Assembly: GCF_004362145.1 (NCBI RefSeq)
Contig: NZ_SNXC01000013.1
Coordinates: 19,232 to 83,231, forward strand
Source of the DNA: Marinomonas balearica
Lineage (GTDB): Bacteria; Pseudomonadota; Gammaproteobacteria; Pseudomonadales; Marinomonadaceae
Length of the DNA: 64,000 bases
Direction of reading: 5' to 3'
How positions within the stretch are numbered: the stretch's first letter is position 1; each line of letters starts with the position of its first letter. The notes below the pieces were generated by a model. The model was not told where the DNA came from. It searched no databases and saw only the letters and a program-made list of their open reading frames with translations. Shown one piece after another: positions 20,401 through 28,948 of the stretch. A program made the position numbers and the translations under genes.

Positions 20401-20994
20401 AATGAAGTCATCAGCCACATAGATAAAAAGATCGAGACGTTATCGGCATCTATCATTGAGGAAGATCAGGTAAGTTATGATGCCGGATTACTGATTCTTT
20501 GGCCGTTTTTGTCCACGCTCTTTAAACGAATGGATTTACTTATGCCTAGTGCGGAGGAGACGAGTAAAAACACACTCCAATTTACCTCCGCAGAGGCTCA
20601 AGATAAAGCCTATGCGCTTCTTCGAGGGTTGCTAGGTGAACAAGAAGAATGTGAAGGTTACTCTGGTGTCGCCAACCTACTTGTCGGATACGAAATGGAT
20701 ACTGTAGTAGAAGCCCCCCTTACGTTAACAGAGGATGATGAGGCGCAATTGACGGGGCTACTGACAGCCGCTATTTCACAATGGGACGTTCTAAAAAACA
20801 TGCCGATCGCGTCTTTTCAAAGCCTCTTTTTAAGGCGCGAGTGCATTGTAAGTACTTCTGAAACAGGAGCGCTAATTACGGTCGAAAAACACACTCTGGA
20901 TGTGTTGATGCAAAAAATGCCTTGGGGCGTTGGGATGATTACGTTGCCTTGGCTGGATGATGGCTTCGTGATCTCGGTAGATTGGCCATACTAA
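17410..20994 (+). CDS. eCIS tape-measure protein (CIS_TMP family)
   Basis: A 1194-residue protein, mostly helical and charged, that should set tube length. The C-terminal 180 residues match what I know of the contractile-injection-system tape-measure family: an A-G-L-x-I-L-W-P-F-L-S-T-L-F-K-R-M segment, A-Q-D-K-A-Y-A-L-L-R-G-L-L, a run ending S-F-Q-S-L-F-L-R-R-E, and M-P-W-G-V-G-M-I-T-L-P-W then V-D-W-P-Y at the end. The N-terminus (I-x-x-L-T-L-N-L-N-V) also fits. It has its own upstream region after a terminator, and its ribosome site is poor. The middle (about 360-1000) has no motif I recognise. Confidence 0.85.
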   Translation: MTRSIDTLTLNLNVAPLRNQQHVNEVKSILELLPTLVREAFQQLENEVGAMSDRPLSPVQVRAISMPDMDVDEVIQEPRLFAQSVAVSLFKSMYEGQLPSSVLTALSLQTTGEMMRPLSQNRQRSDDMIRRNVKRVSTGTTLPEQILEYLASGFWNGTLYSGQLANSMMTVLLNNLMQRRPSERLQENNPWQKKSENSVTTHASIGNHARTPSGALAHDFVDDTAFKRRLFSILDNALARQRFIALLTKASNKDKVVMTLWRLVTSEPVDGRDHELIRQALRSVDRIKYAVHYTILLYRENVTKKGKRLAALMTAKSCNAITAEQNLKLTYLFLKSPSDTIVRAAQTWLALAQVQTPRQKEDLVLEKIVNDTYSKTNAIDLQHDGTDIKQERQRLSNEPQLEFSLDHKQSVLAQVTFWKTLRVNMNALLQQGNSSNWLKVLCAIEKQLLTNEDRLSSELDSFKYQVSLLRLHWQSSIWPLTRSEYCYRSFVILSALKLAFTSSRFDGDQGLVDLKQQDKQMRDDTLDEAHQTFQSACQSILEQAEGRNTDSLPEVLERQKEGRRLPTNMLDKFKEAPDALLLPSVIDVLKSRYGELEVQWNSVQEDESAHVLAIFDEFEKACKHIESGVAPLLGSVDLGRHILFLLPALKIEERLAFCDSLRRLLDSCETTNLTESLISVRRSIESARRQRKTIVKAKKSTDLQLGGLEFGDLETASTDKAFTEEVDLKKVDQGEIKCITDTVNLSNTAVTSVSTHTSTDLLDLMQKIDEDAYFFDLIAQQLERGDELYHPIGEISGVEFQREARLGTTRESSMDIQAASAALLEIATYAGLDVQFNRLLCLQPESTKGVYLQALVMNWCQLEQVMREKIQRSDKSDALVALLSDWISHYGPINNVLPELTYNSATLSEPSRSVSNTAADSLDSNTATQIETLDTGFAFDPAQFVLPLPKPTGQRRGESSCGMQDAESANEKKPTSIQYDKNASNNDALLKVNTKQINEVISHIDKKIETLSASIIEEDQVSYDAGLLILWPFLSTLFKRMDLLMPSAEETSKNTLQFTSAEAQDKAYALLRGLLGEQEECEGYSGVANLLVGYEMDTVVEAPLTLTEDDEAQLTGLLTAAISQWDVLKNMPIASFQSLFLRRECIVSTSETGALITVEKHTLDVLMQKMPWGVGMITLPWLDDGFVISVDWPY

Positions 20995-21055
20995 AGCGTC
21001 ACAAATCGCGAAGAGCAGCGTCTTTAAGTAAAATCATCAACCGTTAGGAATCGTT

Positions 21056-21592
21056 ATGTTAGATATGATCATTGGGGTATTTTCTTCTTCTGGAATTGGC
21101 GCCATTGTTGGTTTAGTCGGCAGTTGGTTAACAAAAAAAGAAGAGCGACGCAATATGGAAATTTCGTTATCTCATGAAAAGGAAATGTATCATCTAAAAA
21201 GTACGCTGCAGCGACATGAATCCGAAATACAGCTAAAGTTGGCTGAACAAGGCTTGGAAATTCAGAGAGAAAAAAACGACACTGAGGTTGAACTAAAAGA
21301 ATTAAGTGCATTTGAAACCAGTCAGCGACTGAATCAGCCATTAACTAATCGGTTCGCTGAGTTAATTCGTGGACTGATGCGGCCCGTGATCACATTGTAT
21401 TTATTGACTATTGCTACCTACATTGCCTTGCACATCAGTGCTTATCTCGGCGACATAGCGATGTTTCTCCAAAAAGAAGACATGGTGTCTATGTATCGCG
21501 ATATGTTAGATAAAGTCATGTTTTTAACCACGACAGCGGTAACATGGTGGTTTGGCTCTCGTCCTGGTAATGCGCACTTTAAAAAGGTGTAA
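21056..21592 (+). CDS. Holin-like membrane protein with central coiled coil
   Basis: A 178-residue protein with an N-terminal hydrophobic segment (about 4-24), a long charged helix (about 27-95, KEMYHLKSTLQRHESEIQ) likely to be a coiled coil, and two C-terminal hydrophobic segments (about 108-132 and 148-166) ending T-A-V-T-W-W-F-G-S-R-P. This layout and ending recall phage three-TM holin-type proteins. AGGA lies six bases before the ATG. Placed right after the tape-measure gene, it could help release eCIS particles, which have no secretion signal; that is inference. A decayed copy of its central part lies at 33779-33838. Confidence 0.6.
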   Translation: MLDMIIGVFSSSGIGAIVGLVGSWLTKKEERRNMEISLSHEKEMYHLKSTLQRHESEIQLKLAEQGLEIQREKNDTEVELKELSAFETSQRLNQPLTNRFAELIRGLMRPVITLYLLTIATYIALHISAYLGDIAMFLQKEDMVSMYRDMLDKVMFLTTTAVTWWFGSRPGNAHFKKV

Positions 21593-21608
21593 CCCTCCTA
21601 ACGCTGAC

Positions 21609-21626
21609 GACAGCTATAGAGCTGTC
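21609..21626 (+). terminator. Short hairpin after the holin-like gene
   Basis: A perfect 7-bp inverted repeat (GACAGCT/AGCTGTC) with a four-base loop 17 bases after the stop codon. It lacks a uridine tract, so it may be only a weak terminator or an mRNA-stabilising stem. Confidence 0.35.
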
Positions 21627-21666
21627 TCAGCGATAAGCTGTACAAAATGAGGCGATTAAACTAGGG

Positions 21667-21906
21667 ATGTCTTTGGTATATGTCGCCGGACGCGTTGTTC
21701 GGGAGGATAAAAGAGGTTCAATTGATTTATCACTCTCGCCCATTTTACAAAGAGTAGGCATTTCTGACGAAAACTGGATGATGATTGCAACTCAGTTCGA
21801 ATCAAACTCAAGCAGTAGCGTAGGAGCGGAAGCGAGCTTAAAGGAATATTCATATTCTAATCCTAAAGCCAGACCAAACCGCCGGTGCGCAAGGCTACTC
21901 GCGTAA
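21667..21906 (+). pseudogene. C-terminal remnant of a RAYT/Y1-type transposase
   Basis: Eighty codons that read like the tail of the large gammaproteobacterial Y1_Tnp (REP-associated or IS200-like) transposases: Y-V-A-G-R-V-V-R-E-D-K-R-G, then L-S-P-I-L-Q-R-V-G-I, a W-x-x-I-A-T-Q-F-E segment, S-V-G-A-E-A-S-L and a closing R-R-C-A-R-L-L-A. In the family these follow the catalytic domain with its HUH and tyrosine, which is absent here. No ribosome site or N-terminus is present, so this is a leftover fragment. It marks the boundary where the eCIS structural block ends. Confidence 0.55.
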
Positions 21907-22375
21907 TTTAAGCTTCATCATCTCCTAAAAGGATCTAAGATCATGCAATGTGAGCGGTATGAGGTCATTCCTTGCGTGAAAATTGGGAATAGTCTCCGGC
22001 TCACCGTGAACTTCCAAGGAAGGCAGTTTTGCTTCTGGGTTTAAATCGATAGATTTGATTGTAGGGTTGGAAAGTGTTTCTTGATTTTATAAAGTGGGTG
22101 TCTGTTTCTATGTTGGTTTCTATGTTGAGAGCGGAGTTCTGAATGCCGGGCTTTTACCGACAAATAATCCATTCCTGAAAGTGGATGTTTCCCCCAAGGC
22201 TGATAACAAGATAACACCAATTCTAGAGCTTGCCCTTGAGCTTATTCTTGCTCGGACTAAAAAGGACTTTTACTGTTGGCGTTTTGTAATTAAATAGTGC
22301 TGGTTTGAGGGTGTGTGGGTCTCTATACTGCGCACGTTTTTCAATCATTCTTCTATTAAATAGGTAGTGCTTAAA
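21907..22375. other. Intergenic region with one possible 33-codon ORF
   Basis: About 470 bases between the transposase remnant and the permease. A 33-codon frame (21943-22044, plus strand) has AAAAGGA ten bases before its ATG but matches nothing I know. The rest shows short frames without ribosome sites and looks like decayed or non-coding DNA. The promoter for the permease should be in the last 100 bases. Confidence 0.35.
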
Positions 22376-22966
22376 ATGTCGACGCAATTAGCCAACCCAG
22401 CCCCACTAGGATTAATGGGTTTTGGTATGACTACAGTCTTGCTTAATATCCATAATGCAGGTTTTTTTCCTTTAGACTCTATGATACTCGCCATGGGTAT
22501 TTTCTATGGCGGGATCAGCCAAGTAATCGCGGGAATCATGTGTTTTAAGCGTGGTGATTCCTTTGGCACGACGGCATTTACTTCATATGGACTCTTCTGG
22601 TTAACACTAGTCGGCCTCATTGCATTGCCTAAAATGGGATTTGCTCCTAGCCCGGCATCGTTCATGGGGTGGTACCTTTTGCTTTGGGGTATTTTTACCG
22701 GGTTTATGTTCATCGGCTCGCTTCGCTATCCTTTTGCAAAACAAGTGGTATTTGGCTCTTTAACAGTATTGTTTGCTTTGCTTGCTATTCGAGATTTTAC
22801 TGGCAACGAAACAATCGGTGTGATTGCTGGATTTGAAGGGATTTTCTGCGGGGCGAGTGCAATGTACTTTGCCATGGCTCAGATATTAAACGCTGAATAC
22901 GGACGTGCTGTTTTGCCTATTGGGTCTCCACGAGTCTCAACATCTACCAACGCTGTTACGGCGTAA
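22376..22966 (+). CDS. Acetate/succinate permease, GPR1/FUN34/YaaH (SatP) family
   Basis: A 196-residue inner-membrane protein with six predicted membrane segments. The N-terminus contains the family signature [11 protein letters not shown], and [11 protein letters not shown] follows at about residue 45, both diagnostic for the acetate/succinate transporter family. The [11 protein letters not shown] motif near residue 160 also fits. I prefer ATG 22376, with AGGTAG about eight bases upstream, over a GTG nine bases earlier. It is monocistronic, ends in a clear terminator and probably takes up short-chain carboxylates (family knowledge). Confidence 0.92.
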   Translation: MSTQLANPAPLGLMGFGMTTVLLNIHNAGFFPLDSMILAMGIFYGGISQVIAGIMCFKRGDSFGTTAFTSYGLFWLTLVGLIALPKMGFAPSPASFMGWYLLLWGIFTGFMFIGSLRYPFAKQVVFGSLTVLFALLAIRDFTGNETIGVIAGFEGIFCGASAMYFAMAQILNAEYGRAVLPIGSPRVSTSTNAVTA

Positions 22967-22976
22967 TTCTTATATA

Positions 22977-23007
22977 CAGCCCCTTCGCCCTTTATTTGAG
23001 GGGGCTG
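22977..23007 (+). terminator. Terminator after the SatP-like gene
   Basis: Inverted repeat CAGCCCC...GGGGCTG around a 17-base loop, ten bases after the stop codon. It is GC-rich but has no strong uridine tract (TAGTCTTAG follows). Confidence 0.6.
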
Positions 23008-23352
23008 TAGTCTTAGACACCATTTTGAGCTAAGTTTAAGCTTATATCTCTCTTAAGCCTTCTTACTTTTACTTTCACGTTCACTCCCTATCGATCACTC
23101 CATATCGCACAGTGATTCGCTTTATCGTGTTATACGCAATAAATATAGGATTGCGTTAGCAATAATTCTCAGTTCGTGGAAGTACGCATATTCTTTAGCC
23201 AAATTTAAGTTATTGGTATATACCAAAAGGCTTGCGATCTTACCTAATATTACATAACTTATAGTCAGTTACATGAACGTAACATAGAGCTAATAGCATT
23301 AATTTAATGCAAAAAGTGCAATCTTCCTCACGAGTTAGGTTAAGGAGCAACG
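23008..23352. other. Intergenic region upstream of the chemotaxis receptor
   Basis: About 345 AT-rich bases without a coding frame that I can support. It should contain the promoter of the receptor gene, but I could not identify a convincing sigma-28 or sigma-70 pair by eye. TTAAGGAG sits just before the ATG at 23353. Confidence 0.5.
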
Positions 23353-25344
23353 ATGAGTTTTAAGAATTCTCTGTATTTTGGGTTTGGCATAGTCCTAGTT
23401 TTGTTGGTGATTGTTGGTGTTACATCATTCGTTACGATGGAAAAAGCGGAAGATGGGTTTAACGATTACAAACAGTTAGCGTCTACGACGTCCATTACAG
23501 GCCAGTTACAAGCCGATATCCTCATGATGCAGATGAAGATGAAAAACTTCATTATTCGCTCCAATGATGAAGACAAAGAAGCTTTTCAAACGTATCTCGA
23601 CGAAACTAACTCCGTTCTGTCTCAAGCACAATCTGTTATGACGGATTCTGAACGTTTAGCCATTATTGATTCTTTAAATGCGCACATATCAGAGTACGAA
23701 ACAGGGTTTGATCGTATCGCTCAATTAATTGAAGAACGTAACTCATTGTTAAATGGGGAAATCTCTAAAACAGGTTCTCATATTGAAGAAACACTTTCTT
23801 CTTTAATTCAAGAAACGGAAATCAATGGGAACTCCGAAGCGTCTGGATTGGCTTCCTTAGCGCTGAAAAGCTTCATGTCAGGGCGCTTAAACTTATCTAA
23901 GTTTTTAGAAACCAGCGTTCAAGACGACATCGAACGAGGAAAAAAAGACTTTGGTGACGTAAACGTTACTCTTTTTGATTTTTTAGATTACCTCTATAAC
24001 GATAATCGTATCGAAGAAACCGTAAAACTACGAAAGGAGCTGGAGGTTTACCGAGAAAATGTTGGTCGATTAGAGCAGGTCATTATCGCTCGTAATAGCG
24101 TTGTGAAAGAAACACTTGAGCGTATTGACCCTCTCTTAGCGGATGCTATCGCGGCAATAAAAGCCTCGTTACGCAACGATCAAATCTCGATGGGCCCTGT
24201 GCTTGAACAGCAAAGCGCTATTGCAAAAATACTGATTAGTTCATTTGTCGTATCTGCTATCGTATTAGGTTTAGCGGTCGCGTTTGTTATTACTAGACGA
24301 ACGCAGCGTCGATTGGGAGGCGACCCGACCGAAGTAACCGAGATAGTTCAAAAAGTCTCTCGAGGAGAATTAGACTTTGAATGGAGTGACTTAACTGAAG
24401 GAGACGACAGCCTGTATGCTTCCGTAAAAGATATGGTTGACGCATTAAAAGAAAAAGCGGCTTTTGCTCAGAAAATTGCGAACGGAGATTTATCCTCAAG
24501 CATAGTATTAGCGTCCGAGAACGATGTTCTGGGGAAAGCGCTGTCGGATATGAACATTCAACTAACGGGTATTTTGAGAAACGTTCAGCAAGCGGGAGAT
24601 ACCTTGGCTTTAGGGATCAACCAAGTGTCTGGTGCCAGTCAATCTCTGTCGAAAGGTGCTCATCATCAAAAGGACAGCGTTGAATCCATATCCATGCTTT
24701 TAGATAACGTATCACGACAAACAGCTTCGAATGCATCAGACGCTAAAGACGCAAACCGACTGGTGATCGACGCTGAAACAGCGATTTCTGAAGGTCAAAA
24801 GCACATGGCAGAAATGACAACTGCAATGCGAGATATTCGACAGTCCAGCGAAAGCATTGTTGAGTTCATCCGCAACATCGATGAAATTGCCGAGCAAACG
24901 AATTTATTAGCGCTTAACGCAGCAATCGAGGCCGCACGAGCAGGGGAGCAAGGTCGTGGTTTCGCTGTCGTCGCTGATGAGGTGCGCACGTTAGCCTCTA
25001 GAAGTACGCAAGCAGCAGAAGAAACGACAAGGCTAATTAACACCGCTCAGGCACATTCCGAAAATGGCGCAAGCATCGCTGAAAAGACCTCCGAGTCACT
25101 TCAATCTATTATTAAAAGCATTGAATCAACCTCATCGCTGGTTTCAAGGATTGCAGAATCAAGTGAGCAACAAGCATCAGGTGTCAATGACGCGTATCGT
25201 CAAGTGACAGAAATCGATCAAGTGGTTCAGCAGAATGTAGAAACCTCCATCTATACCGCAAAATCGGGTGAAGACCTTATTGATGAAGTAGAAAGCCTTA
25301 AAGAGATTATGAAAGGGTTTAAGTTCGAACGCGAAACCGCCTAA
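23353..25344 (+). CDS. Methyl-accepting chemotaxis protein
   Basis: A 663-residue transmembrane receptor that feeds ligand signals to CheA/CheW. The first membrane helix is at about 7-27 and the second at about 293-314, enclosing a 260-residue all-helical periplasmic sensor that may be of the helical bimodular (HBM) type. A HAMP-like segment follows at about 318-375 (R-R-L-G-G-D-P-x-E). The highly conserved signalling tip [32 protein letters not shown] is at about 514-545. No CheR-binding pentapeptide is seen at the C-terminus. AAGGAG is seven bases before the ATG. The ligand cannot be inferred. Confidence 0.95.
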   Translation: MSFKNSLYFGFGIVLVLLVIVGVTSFVTMEKAEDGFNDYKQLASTTSITGQLQADILMMQMKMKNFIIRSNDEDKEAFQTYLDETNSVLSQAQSVMTDSERLAIIDSLNAHISEYETGFDRIAQLIEERNSLLNGEISKTGSHIEETLSSLIQETEINGNSEASGLASLALKSFMSGRLNLSKFLETSVQDDIERGKKDFGDVNVTLFDFLDYLYNDNRIEETVKLRKELEVYRENVGRLEQVIIARNSVVKETLERIDPLLADAIAAIKASLRNDQISMGPVLEQQSAIAKILISSFVVSAIVLGLAVAFVITRRTQRRLGGDPTEVTEIVQKVSRGELDFEWSDLTEGDDSLYASVKDMVDALKEKAAFAQKIANGDLSSSIVLASENDVLGKALSDMNIQLTGILRNVQQAGDTLALGINQVSGASQSLSKGAHHQKDSVESISMLLDNVSRQTASNASDAKDANRLVIDAETAISEGQKHMAEMTTAMRDIRQSSESIVEFIRNIDEIAEQTNLLALNAAIEAARAGEQGRGFAVVADEVRTLASRSTQAAEETTRLINTAQAHSENGASIAEKTSESLQSIIKSIESTSSLVSRIAESSEQQASGVNDAYRQVTEIDQVVQQNVETSIYTAKSGEDLIDEVESLKEIMKGFKFERETA

Positions 25345-25373
25345 GCCCTTTACTGCTGGGCTGTACCGAACTA

Positions 25374-25407
25374 AAGAGCCATTCCGGTTTATACCCGAAT
25401 GGCTCTT
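25374..25407 (+). terminator. Terminator after the chemotaxis receptor
   Basis: A nearly perfect inverted repeat, AAGAGCCATTCCGG and CCCGAATGGCTCTT around a short AT loop, 29 bases after the stop. The 3' arm ends in CTCTT rather than a long uridine run, but the stem is strong. Confidence 0.7.
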
Positions 25408-25798
25408 CTAACTGCAGGCACGACTTTGCAAAATCTCATAGTGAGTTTTCTGTTCAAAGAGGCGCACCCAAAGCAATCGGGCTTTGATTCTCTCGTCGCT
25501 CAAACCGCACAATTATCTCTAATTCAAGCTATTAGAACCTTTGCCGTAACTTACGAAAGTGATAGAGAAGGCTGGTTATAGGGCTTTTCTGATCCAAGGA
25601 TAGCCAAAGCACTGACTTGTGTTCACCGGGACCCCGGCAATAAGTGGAGTATTGAAACACTGGGTAAAGCAACCGGTATGTCTTGATCTGTCTTCACGAA
25701 GCATTTTACTGAAGTGATGGGGAATCTTTGATGGATTATGTATGCAAATCCCAAAAGAGTACTCCAAAAGTAATCTCTACAATTTGCCATGAGAAAGT
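25399..25798 (+). pseudogene. Decayed AraC-family transcription regulator
   Basis: One plus-strand frame, broken by in-frame stops at 25579, 25684 and 25729, reads as an AraC regulator: Q-S-G-F-D-S-L, then L-S-L-I-Q-A-I-R from the cupin-like sensor, then G-F-S-D-P-R-I-A-K-A-L, K-W-S-I-E-T-L-G-K-A-T-G-M-S and S-V-F-T-K-H-F-T-E-V-M-G from the double HTH. These match the family pattern (S-D-P-R-I-A-x-A-L-x-x-I-H, A-x-x-A-G-M-S-R-S-x-F) closely. The N-terminus is missing, part of the middle is deleted and the second HTH is frame-shifted near 25731. It is clearly non-functional. Confidence 0.75.
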
Positions 25799-25825
25799 GA
25801 CGCATTCATCAGCAGGTTTTTTGCT

Positions 25826-26596
25826 TTAGTCTTCTTCTTCGGCAAGGTTTCCTACTTCAACCGCAGCCGCACGCAATTCAGGGATAAAATGCATCAGCTC
25901 GTCGAGGTTTTTGCGTATAACGGGAGCGTGACAGAACAGACATGCAATCAAACGTCCTTGACTGTCCTTTACGGGAACGGAGATCGCCACCATGCCATCG
26001 ATAAACTCTTCGTCATCGGTTCCTATGTCGGTTTTTTGAATATAGAGCAATTCGTTTTCTAGACGAGCGGGATCCGTTTTGGTATTTCGAGTGTACTGTT
26101 TCATGGGAATCGAACCAAGAATCCGCTGCCGACGCTCTTTACTGAGCGAGCTCAAATAAAGCTTACCGCTGGCAGTGCAGCAAATTGGCGTGTGAATACC
26201 AACGGGTAAGTGGATTTGTAACGGCCAGTTGGTTTGTGCGCGGTCGTAGTAAATCATATCGGTGCCGCTTGGAATCGCAAGGCCGCACGTTTCGCCAATT
26301 TTCTCAGCCAAATGTTGTAAAATAGCTTGCCGTTGAGCCTTAAAACGACTGGAATAGATAATCCCCAATGCAATGTCATGTAGGCGATCAGCAGGTACTA
26401 ATAAACCTCGCATATTGGTTTGTAGAAAACCTTCGGATTCGAGCTGTTGCAACAGCCTGTGTACGCTTGGTTTAGGAATATTTAATAATACGGACAAATC
26501 CGCCGCGCTAAGAGGGTGTTCAGCCTTAGAAATGGCTTCAATGATCTCAAGTACACGAGCAATATTTGAACCTTTTTCCCGACGTTGCGTGCTCAT
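25826..26596 (-). CDS. IclR-family transcription regulator
   Basis: A 256-residue regulator. Residues about 10-65 form the IclR winged helix (R-V-L-E-I-I-E-A-I-S, P-L-S-A-A-D-L, I-P-K-P-S-V-H-R-L-L-Q-Q-L). Residues about 75-245 form the GAF-like effector domain with C-C-T-A-S-G-K-L-Y-L and D-D-E-E-F-I-D-G-M-V-A-I-S-V-P-V, the usual IclR ligand-pocket motif. It lies directly downstream of, and in the same direction as, the TRAP transporter genes, separated by a hairpin, so it probably controls them. The inducer is unknown. Confidence 0.92.
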   Translation of the reverse strand: MSTQRREKGSNIARVLEIIEAISKAEHPLSAADLSVLLNIPKPSVHRLLQQLESEGFLQTNMRGLLVPADRLHDIALGIIYSSRFKAQRQAILQHLAEKIGETCGLAIPSGTDMIYYDRAQTNWPLQIHLPVGIHTPICCTASGKLYLSSLSKERRQRILGSIPMKQYTRNTKTDPARLENELLYIQKTDIGTDDEEFIDGMVAISVPVKDSQGRLIACLFCHAPVIRKNLDELMHFIPELRAAAVEVGNLAEEED

Positions 26597-26660
26597 AAAT
26601 AAACCTTATATAACTGCATTTTATAAATTAAAAGAATAAATGCCGAATGAACATACAACA

Positions 26661-26698
26661 AGGGCGACTCCTGAGTTTTGTCTTAGAGTCGCCTTTTT
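26661..26698. terminator. Hairpin between the TRAP operon and the IclR gene
   Basis: Inverted repeat GGCGACTC/GAGTCGCC around a 15-base loop. The run of T residues follows it on the plus strand, while in the direction of the flanking minus-strand genes the tract is weak (CCTTGTTG). It is a likely terminator of the TRAP operon, perhaps leaky. Confidence 0.6.
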
Positions 26699-26707
26699 GG
26701 TTAATAC

Positions 26708-28057
26708 CTAATAAGCAATTTTAGGCAACCAAGTCACAATGCCTTCCCAATAAAAAACGATAGCGAGCCCAAGTAGCTGAATTAAAATAAACGGAATTAC
26801 ACCGCGGTAAATATGGCCAAGGCGAATTCCGATAGGAGCAACTCCTTTTAGATAAAAGAGCGCAAAGCCGACCGGAGGTGTTAAGAAAGAGGTTTGCAGA
26901 CACACGGCAAACAATATCGTAAACCACACGAGATCAAACCCTAACCCTGACACGACTGGAGCAACTAATGGCAAGATTATTAAGGTAAGCTCGATCCAAT
27001 CTAAGAAAAATCCAAGAATAAAGGTCACAAACAATATGGTGATCACGATACCTGTTGGGCCAAACGGCAAGCTGGTTAAAGCGCCTTCGATTATTTCATC
27101 CCCACCTAAGCCCCGAAATACCAACGAAAACGCGGTTGCACCGAGAAGTAGGGCAAATATAAAGGCCGTCGTCTTAGTAGTTTCACGTCCGACTTCACGA
27201 AGCACTTTTACATTTAGCCGTTTCTTGCTCAATGCTAAAAGCGTTGCACCAAATGCACCGACACCAGATGCTTCTGTAGGGGTAGCAATACCGAAGAAAA
27301 TGGAACCAAGCACAGCAAGAATAAGACCAGCAGTAGGCAATACGGCTTTAAAAACGTTCCAAAGAATAGCGTATGTTACTCTTTCACTGTCTTTTGGCGC
27401 AGGCGCTGCATGTGGCTTCAGCCACGCATAGATCATGATATAAGCAACATACATTGCCGCCAGTAAAAGCCCCGGTAATAAGGCACCGAGGAACAAGTCG
27501 CCGACGGGAATGCCTACACGATCTCCCATCATTACCAACATAATGCTGGGTGGAATTAAAATCCCTAGAGTCCCCGTTGAACAAACGGTGCCACAGGCGA
27601 GTTCTTTACTGTAGCCTTCACGTAACATCATTGGAATGCCGAGCACCGCCAACAAAACGACAGATGCACCGATAATTCCGGTTGATGCTGCTAAAAGAAG
27701 ACCAACAAAGGTTACGGTAACGGCAAGGCCGCCGCGCACTCTACCAAACAATCTCGCCAAATTGCCCATAAGATCTTCAGCAACACCGGATCGATCCAAC
27801 ATCAATCCCATGAAGACGAACATGGGTAACGCAACCAACACCCAGTTTGTCATCACGGCCCAAATGCGTTGAACCGTAATTGATACATAATTCCAATCCA
27901 CACCGATAAAAGCGTCTAACCAATAATCGGCTGCCATAGAGATAACAGCGAACACGATCGCAATGCCGCCCAATACCCAAGCAACCGGAAAGCCGCTGAA
28001 TAGACAAACAATAAAAGTCGCAAACATTGAGATAGCGAGAACTTCGTTGATTTCCAT
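26708..28057 (-). CDS. TRAP transporter large permease subunit (DctM-like)
   Basis: A 449-residue integral membrane protein with about twelve hydrophobic segments, the ion-coupled translocation subunit of a tripartite ATP-independent periplasmic transporter. Diagnostic motifs are G-I-P-M-M-L-R-E-G-Y with A-S-T-G-I-I-G-A-S-V, T-L-G-I-L-I-P-P-S-I-M-L-V-M-M-G and A-T-P-T-E-A-S-G-V-G-A-F-G-A near residue 260. L-T-P-P-V-G-F-A-L-F-Y appears toward the C-terminus. It lies eight bases after the small permease gene. Substrate specificity comes from the binding protein. Confidence 0.95.
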   Translation of the reverse strand: MEINEVLAISMFATFIVCLFSGFPVAWVLGGIAIVFAVISMAADYWLDAFIGVDWNYVSITVQRIWAVMTNWVLVALPMFVFMGLMLDRSGVAEDLMGNLARLFGRVRGGLAVTVTFVGLLLAASTGIIGASVVLLAVLGIPMMLREGYSKELACGTVCSTGTLGILIPPSIMLVMMGDRVGIPVGDLFLGALLPGLLLAAMYVAYIMIYAWLKPHAAPAPKDSERVTYAILWNVFKAVLPTAGLILAVLGSIFFGIATPTEASGVGAFGATLLALSKKRLNVKVLREVGRETTKTTAFIFALLLGATAFSLVFRGLGGDEIIEGALTSLPFGPTGIVITILFVTFILGFFLDWIELTLIILPLVAPVVSGLGFDLVWFTILFAVCLQTSFLTPPVGFALFYLKGVAPIGIRLGHIYRGVIPFILIQLLGLAIVFYWEGIVTWLPKIAY

Positions 28058-28065
28058 GATCTCTC

Positions 28066-28698
28066 CTAGGGATGGGTTGAAGTAGGTTGAATGTCAGATC
28101 GCTTACGATGAAAAAGCAAAGCAAGCACACGAGAGAGACGGGATATGGTCGCCAGTGCTAATAAAACGAAGCCCACTAAGAGACTCGATTTGATCACCCA
28201 TCGGTAAGGCAAACCGCCGGGCGCGGAGGAAATTTCATGCATTTCCCATGAATAACTAATAAAGGGAACCGAATACCAAATCACCGTACAGGTAAACGGC
28301 AAGAGAAGAAGTAATATTCCGAACAGCTCAATCCACGATTTGGTTCGCAAACTTAAATGACCGTGTATCAAATCCACTCGAACGTGTTGATCATAAGCAA
28401 AACAATAGGACAGGCCAATAAGCCATCCAACTGCGTAGAAATGCCATTGAAGTTCCTCAAATTCAATACGGCCTTCACCCAAGGCATAACGCATAAACAC
28501 ATTGAGGATGATGATTCCCATAAGTAGGATCCAAATCCAAGAAGCGGCATTGCCGATGGCTTTCAATACGCCGTCTATTTGCTTGGAAAGGGCAGTTTCC
28601 GGCAATTGAGCGTTTGATGACAGAGAGCTAGAAGGCTGAGAGTCTGAATCATTATTAGAGCTGAGATTTTCAGCCTTGTCGTTAGGGGTGAGTTGCAT
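28066..28698 (-). CDS. TRAP transporter small permease subunit (DctQ-like)
   Basis: A 210-residue membrane protein with a long, serine/asparagine-rich cytosolic N-terminus (about 1-45) and four hydrophobic helices after it, including W-I-W-I-L-L-M-G-I-I-I-L-N-V-F-M-R-Y and H-F-Y-A-V-G-W-L-I-G-L-S-Y, which are typical of the DctQ family. I set the start at 28698 because AGGAGG is six bases upstream; the longer frame to 28761 has no such site. It pairs with the DctM-like protein in the membrane. Confidence 0.9.
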   Translation of the reverse strand: MQLTPNDKAENLSSNNDSDSQPSSSLSSNAQLPETALSKQIDGVLKAIGNAASWIWILLMGIIILNVFMRYALGEGRIEFEELQWHFYAVGWLIGLSYCFAYDQHVRVDLIHGHLSLRTKSWIELFGILLLLLPFTCTVIWYSVPFISYSWEMHEISSAPGGLPYRWVIKSSLLVGFVLLALATISRLSRVLALLFHRKRSDIQPTSTHP

Positions 28699-28948
28699 AA
28701 TATCCTCCTGAATTATTACGGCCAAATAACACTGATATTCCCTCGCCCATTTCCTGTGCAAAGTGACGAAAAGAGATCACTTCACTCGGCTAGGATAAGC
28801 ATCAAGGGCGTTAGGCATGTTAGAAAACGCAGAAGTTAGGTCATTAGAGAAAGAAAAATCCCGCCTCTAATGACTACCCTTTAACTTATTCGTTGTTTAC
28901 TAGCGGTTAACTAGGCCGTTTATGGAAATGGAACCAGTGATTTGAAAA

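Noticed and set aside
22094..22297. 67-codon frame upstream of the SatP-like gene
   Set aside because: It has no good start signal and low-complexity composition; it looks like chance.
27036..27431. 131-codon plus-strand frame opposite the TRAP large permease
   Set aside because: It lies entirely antisense to a clear DctM gene and is biased only by that gene's codon pattern.
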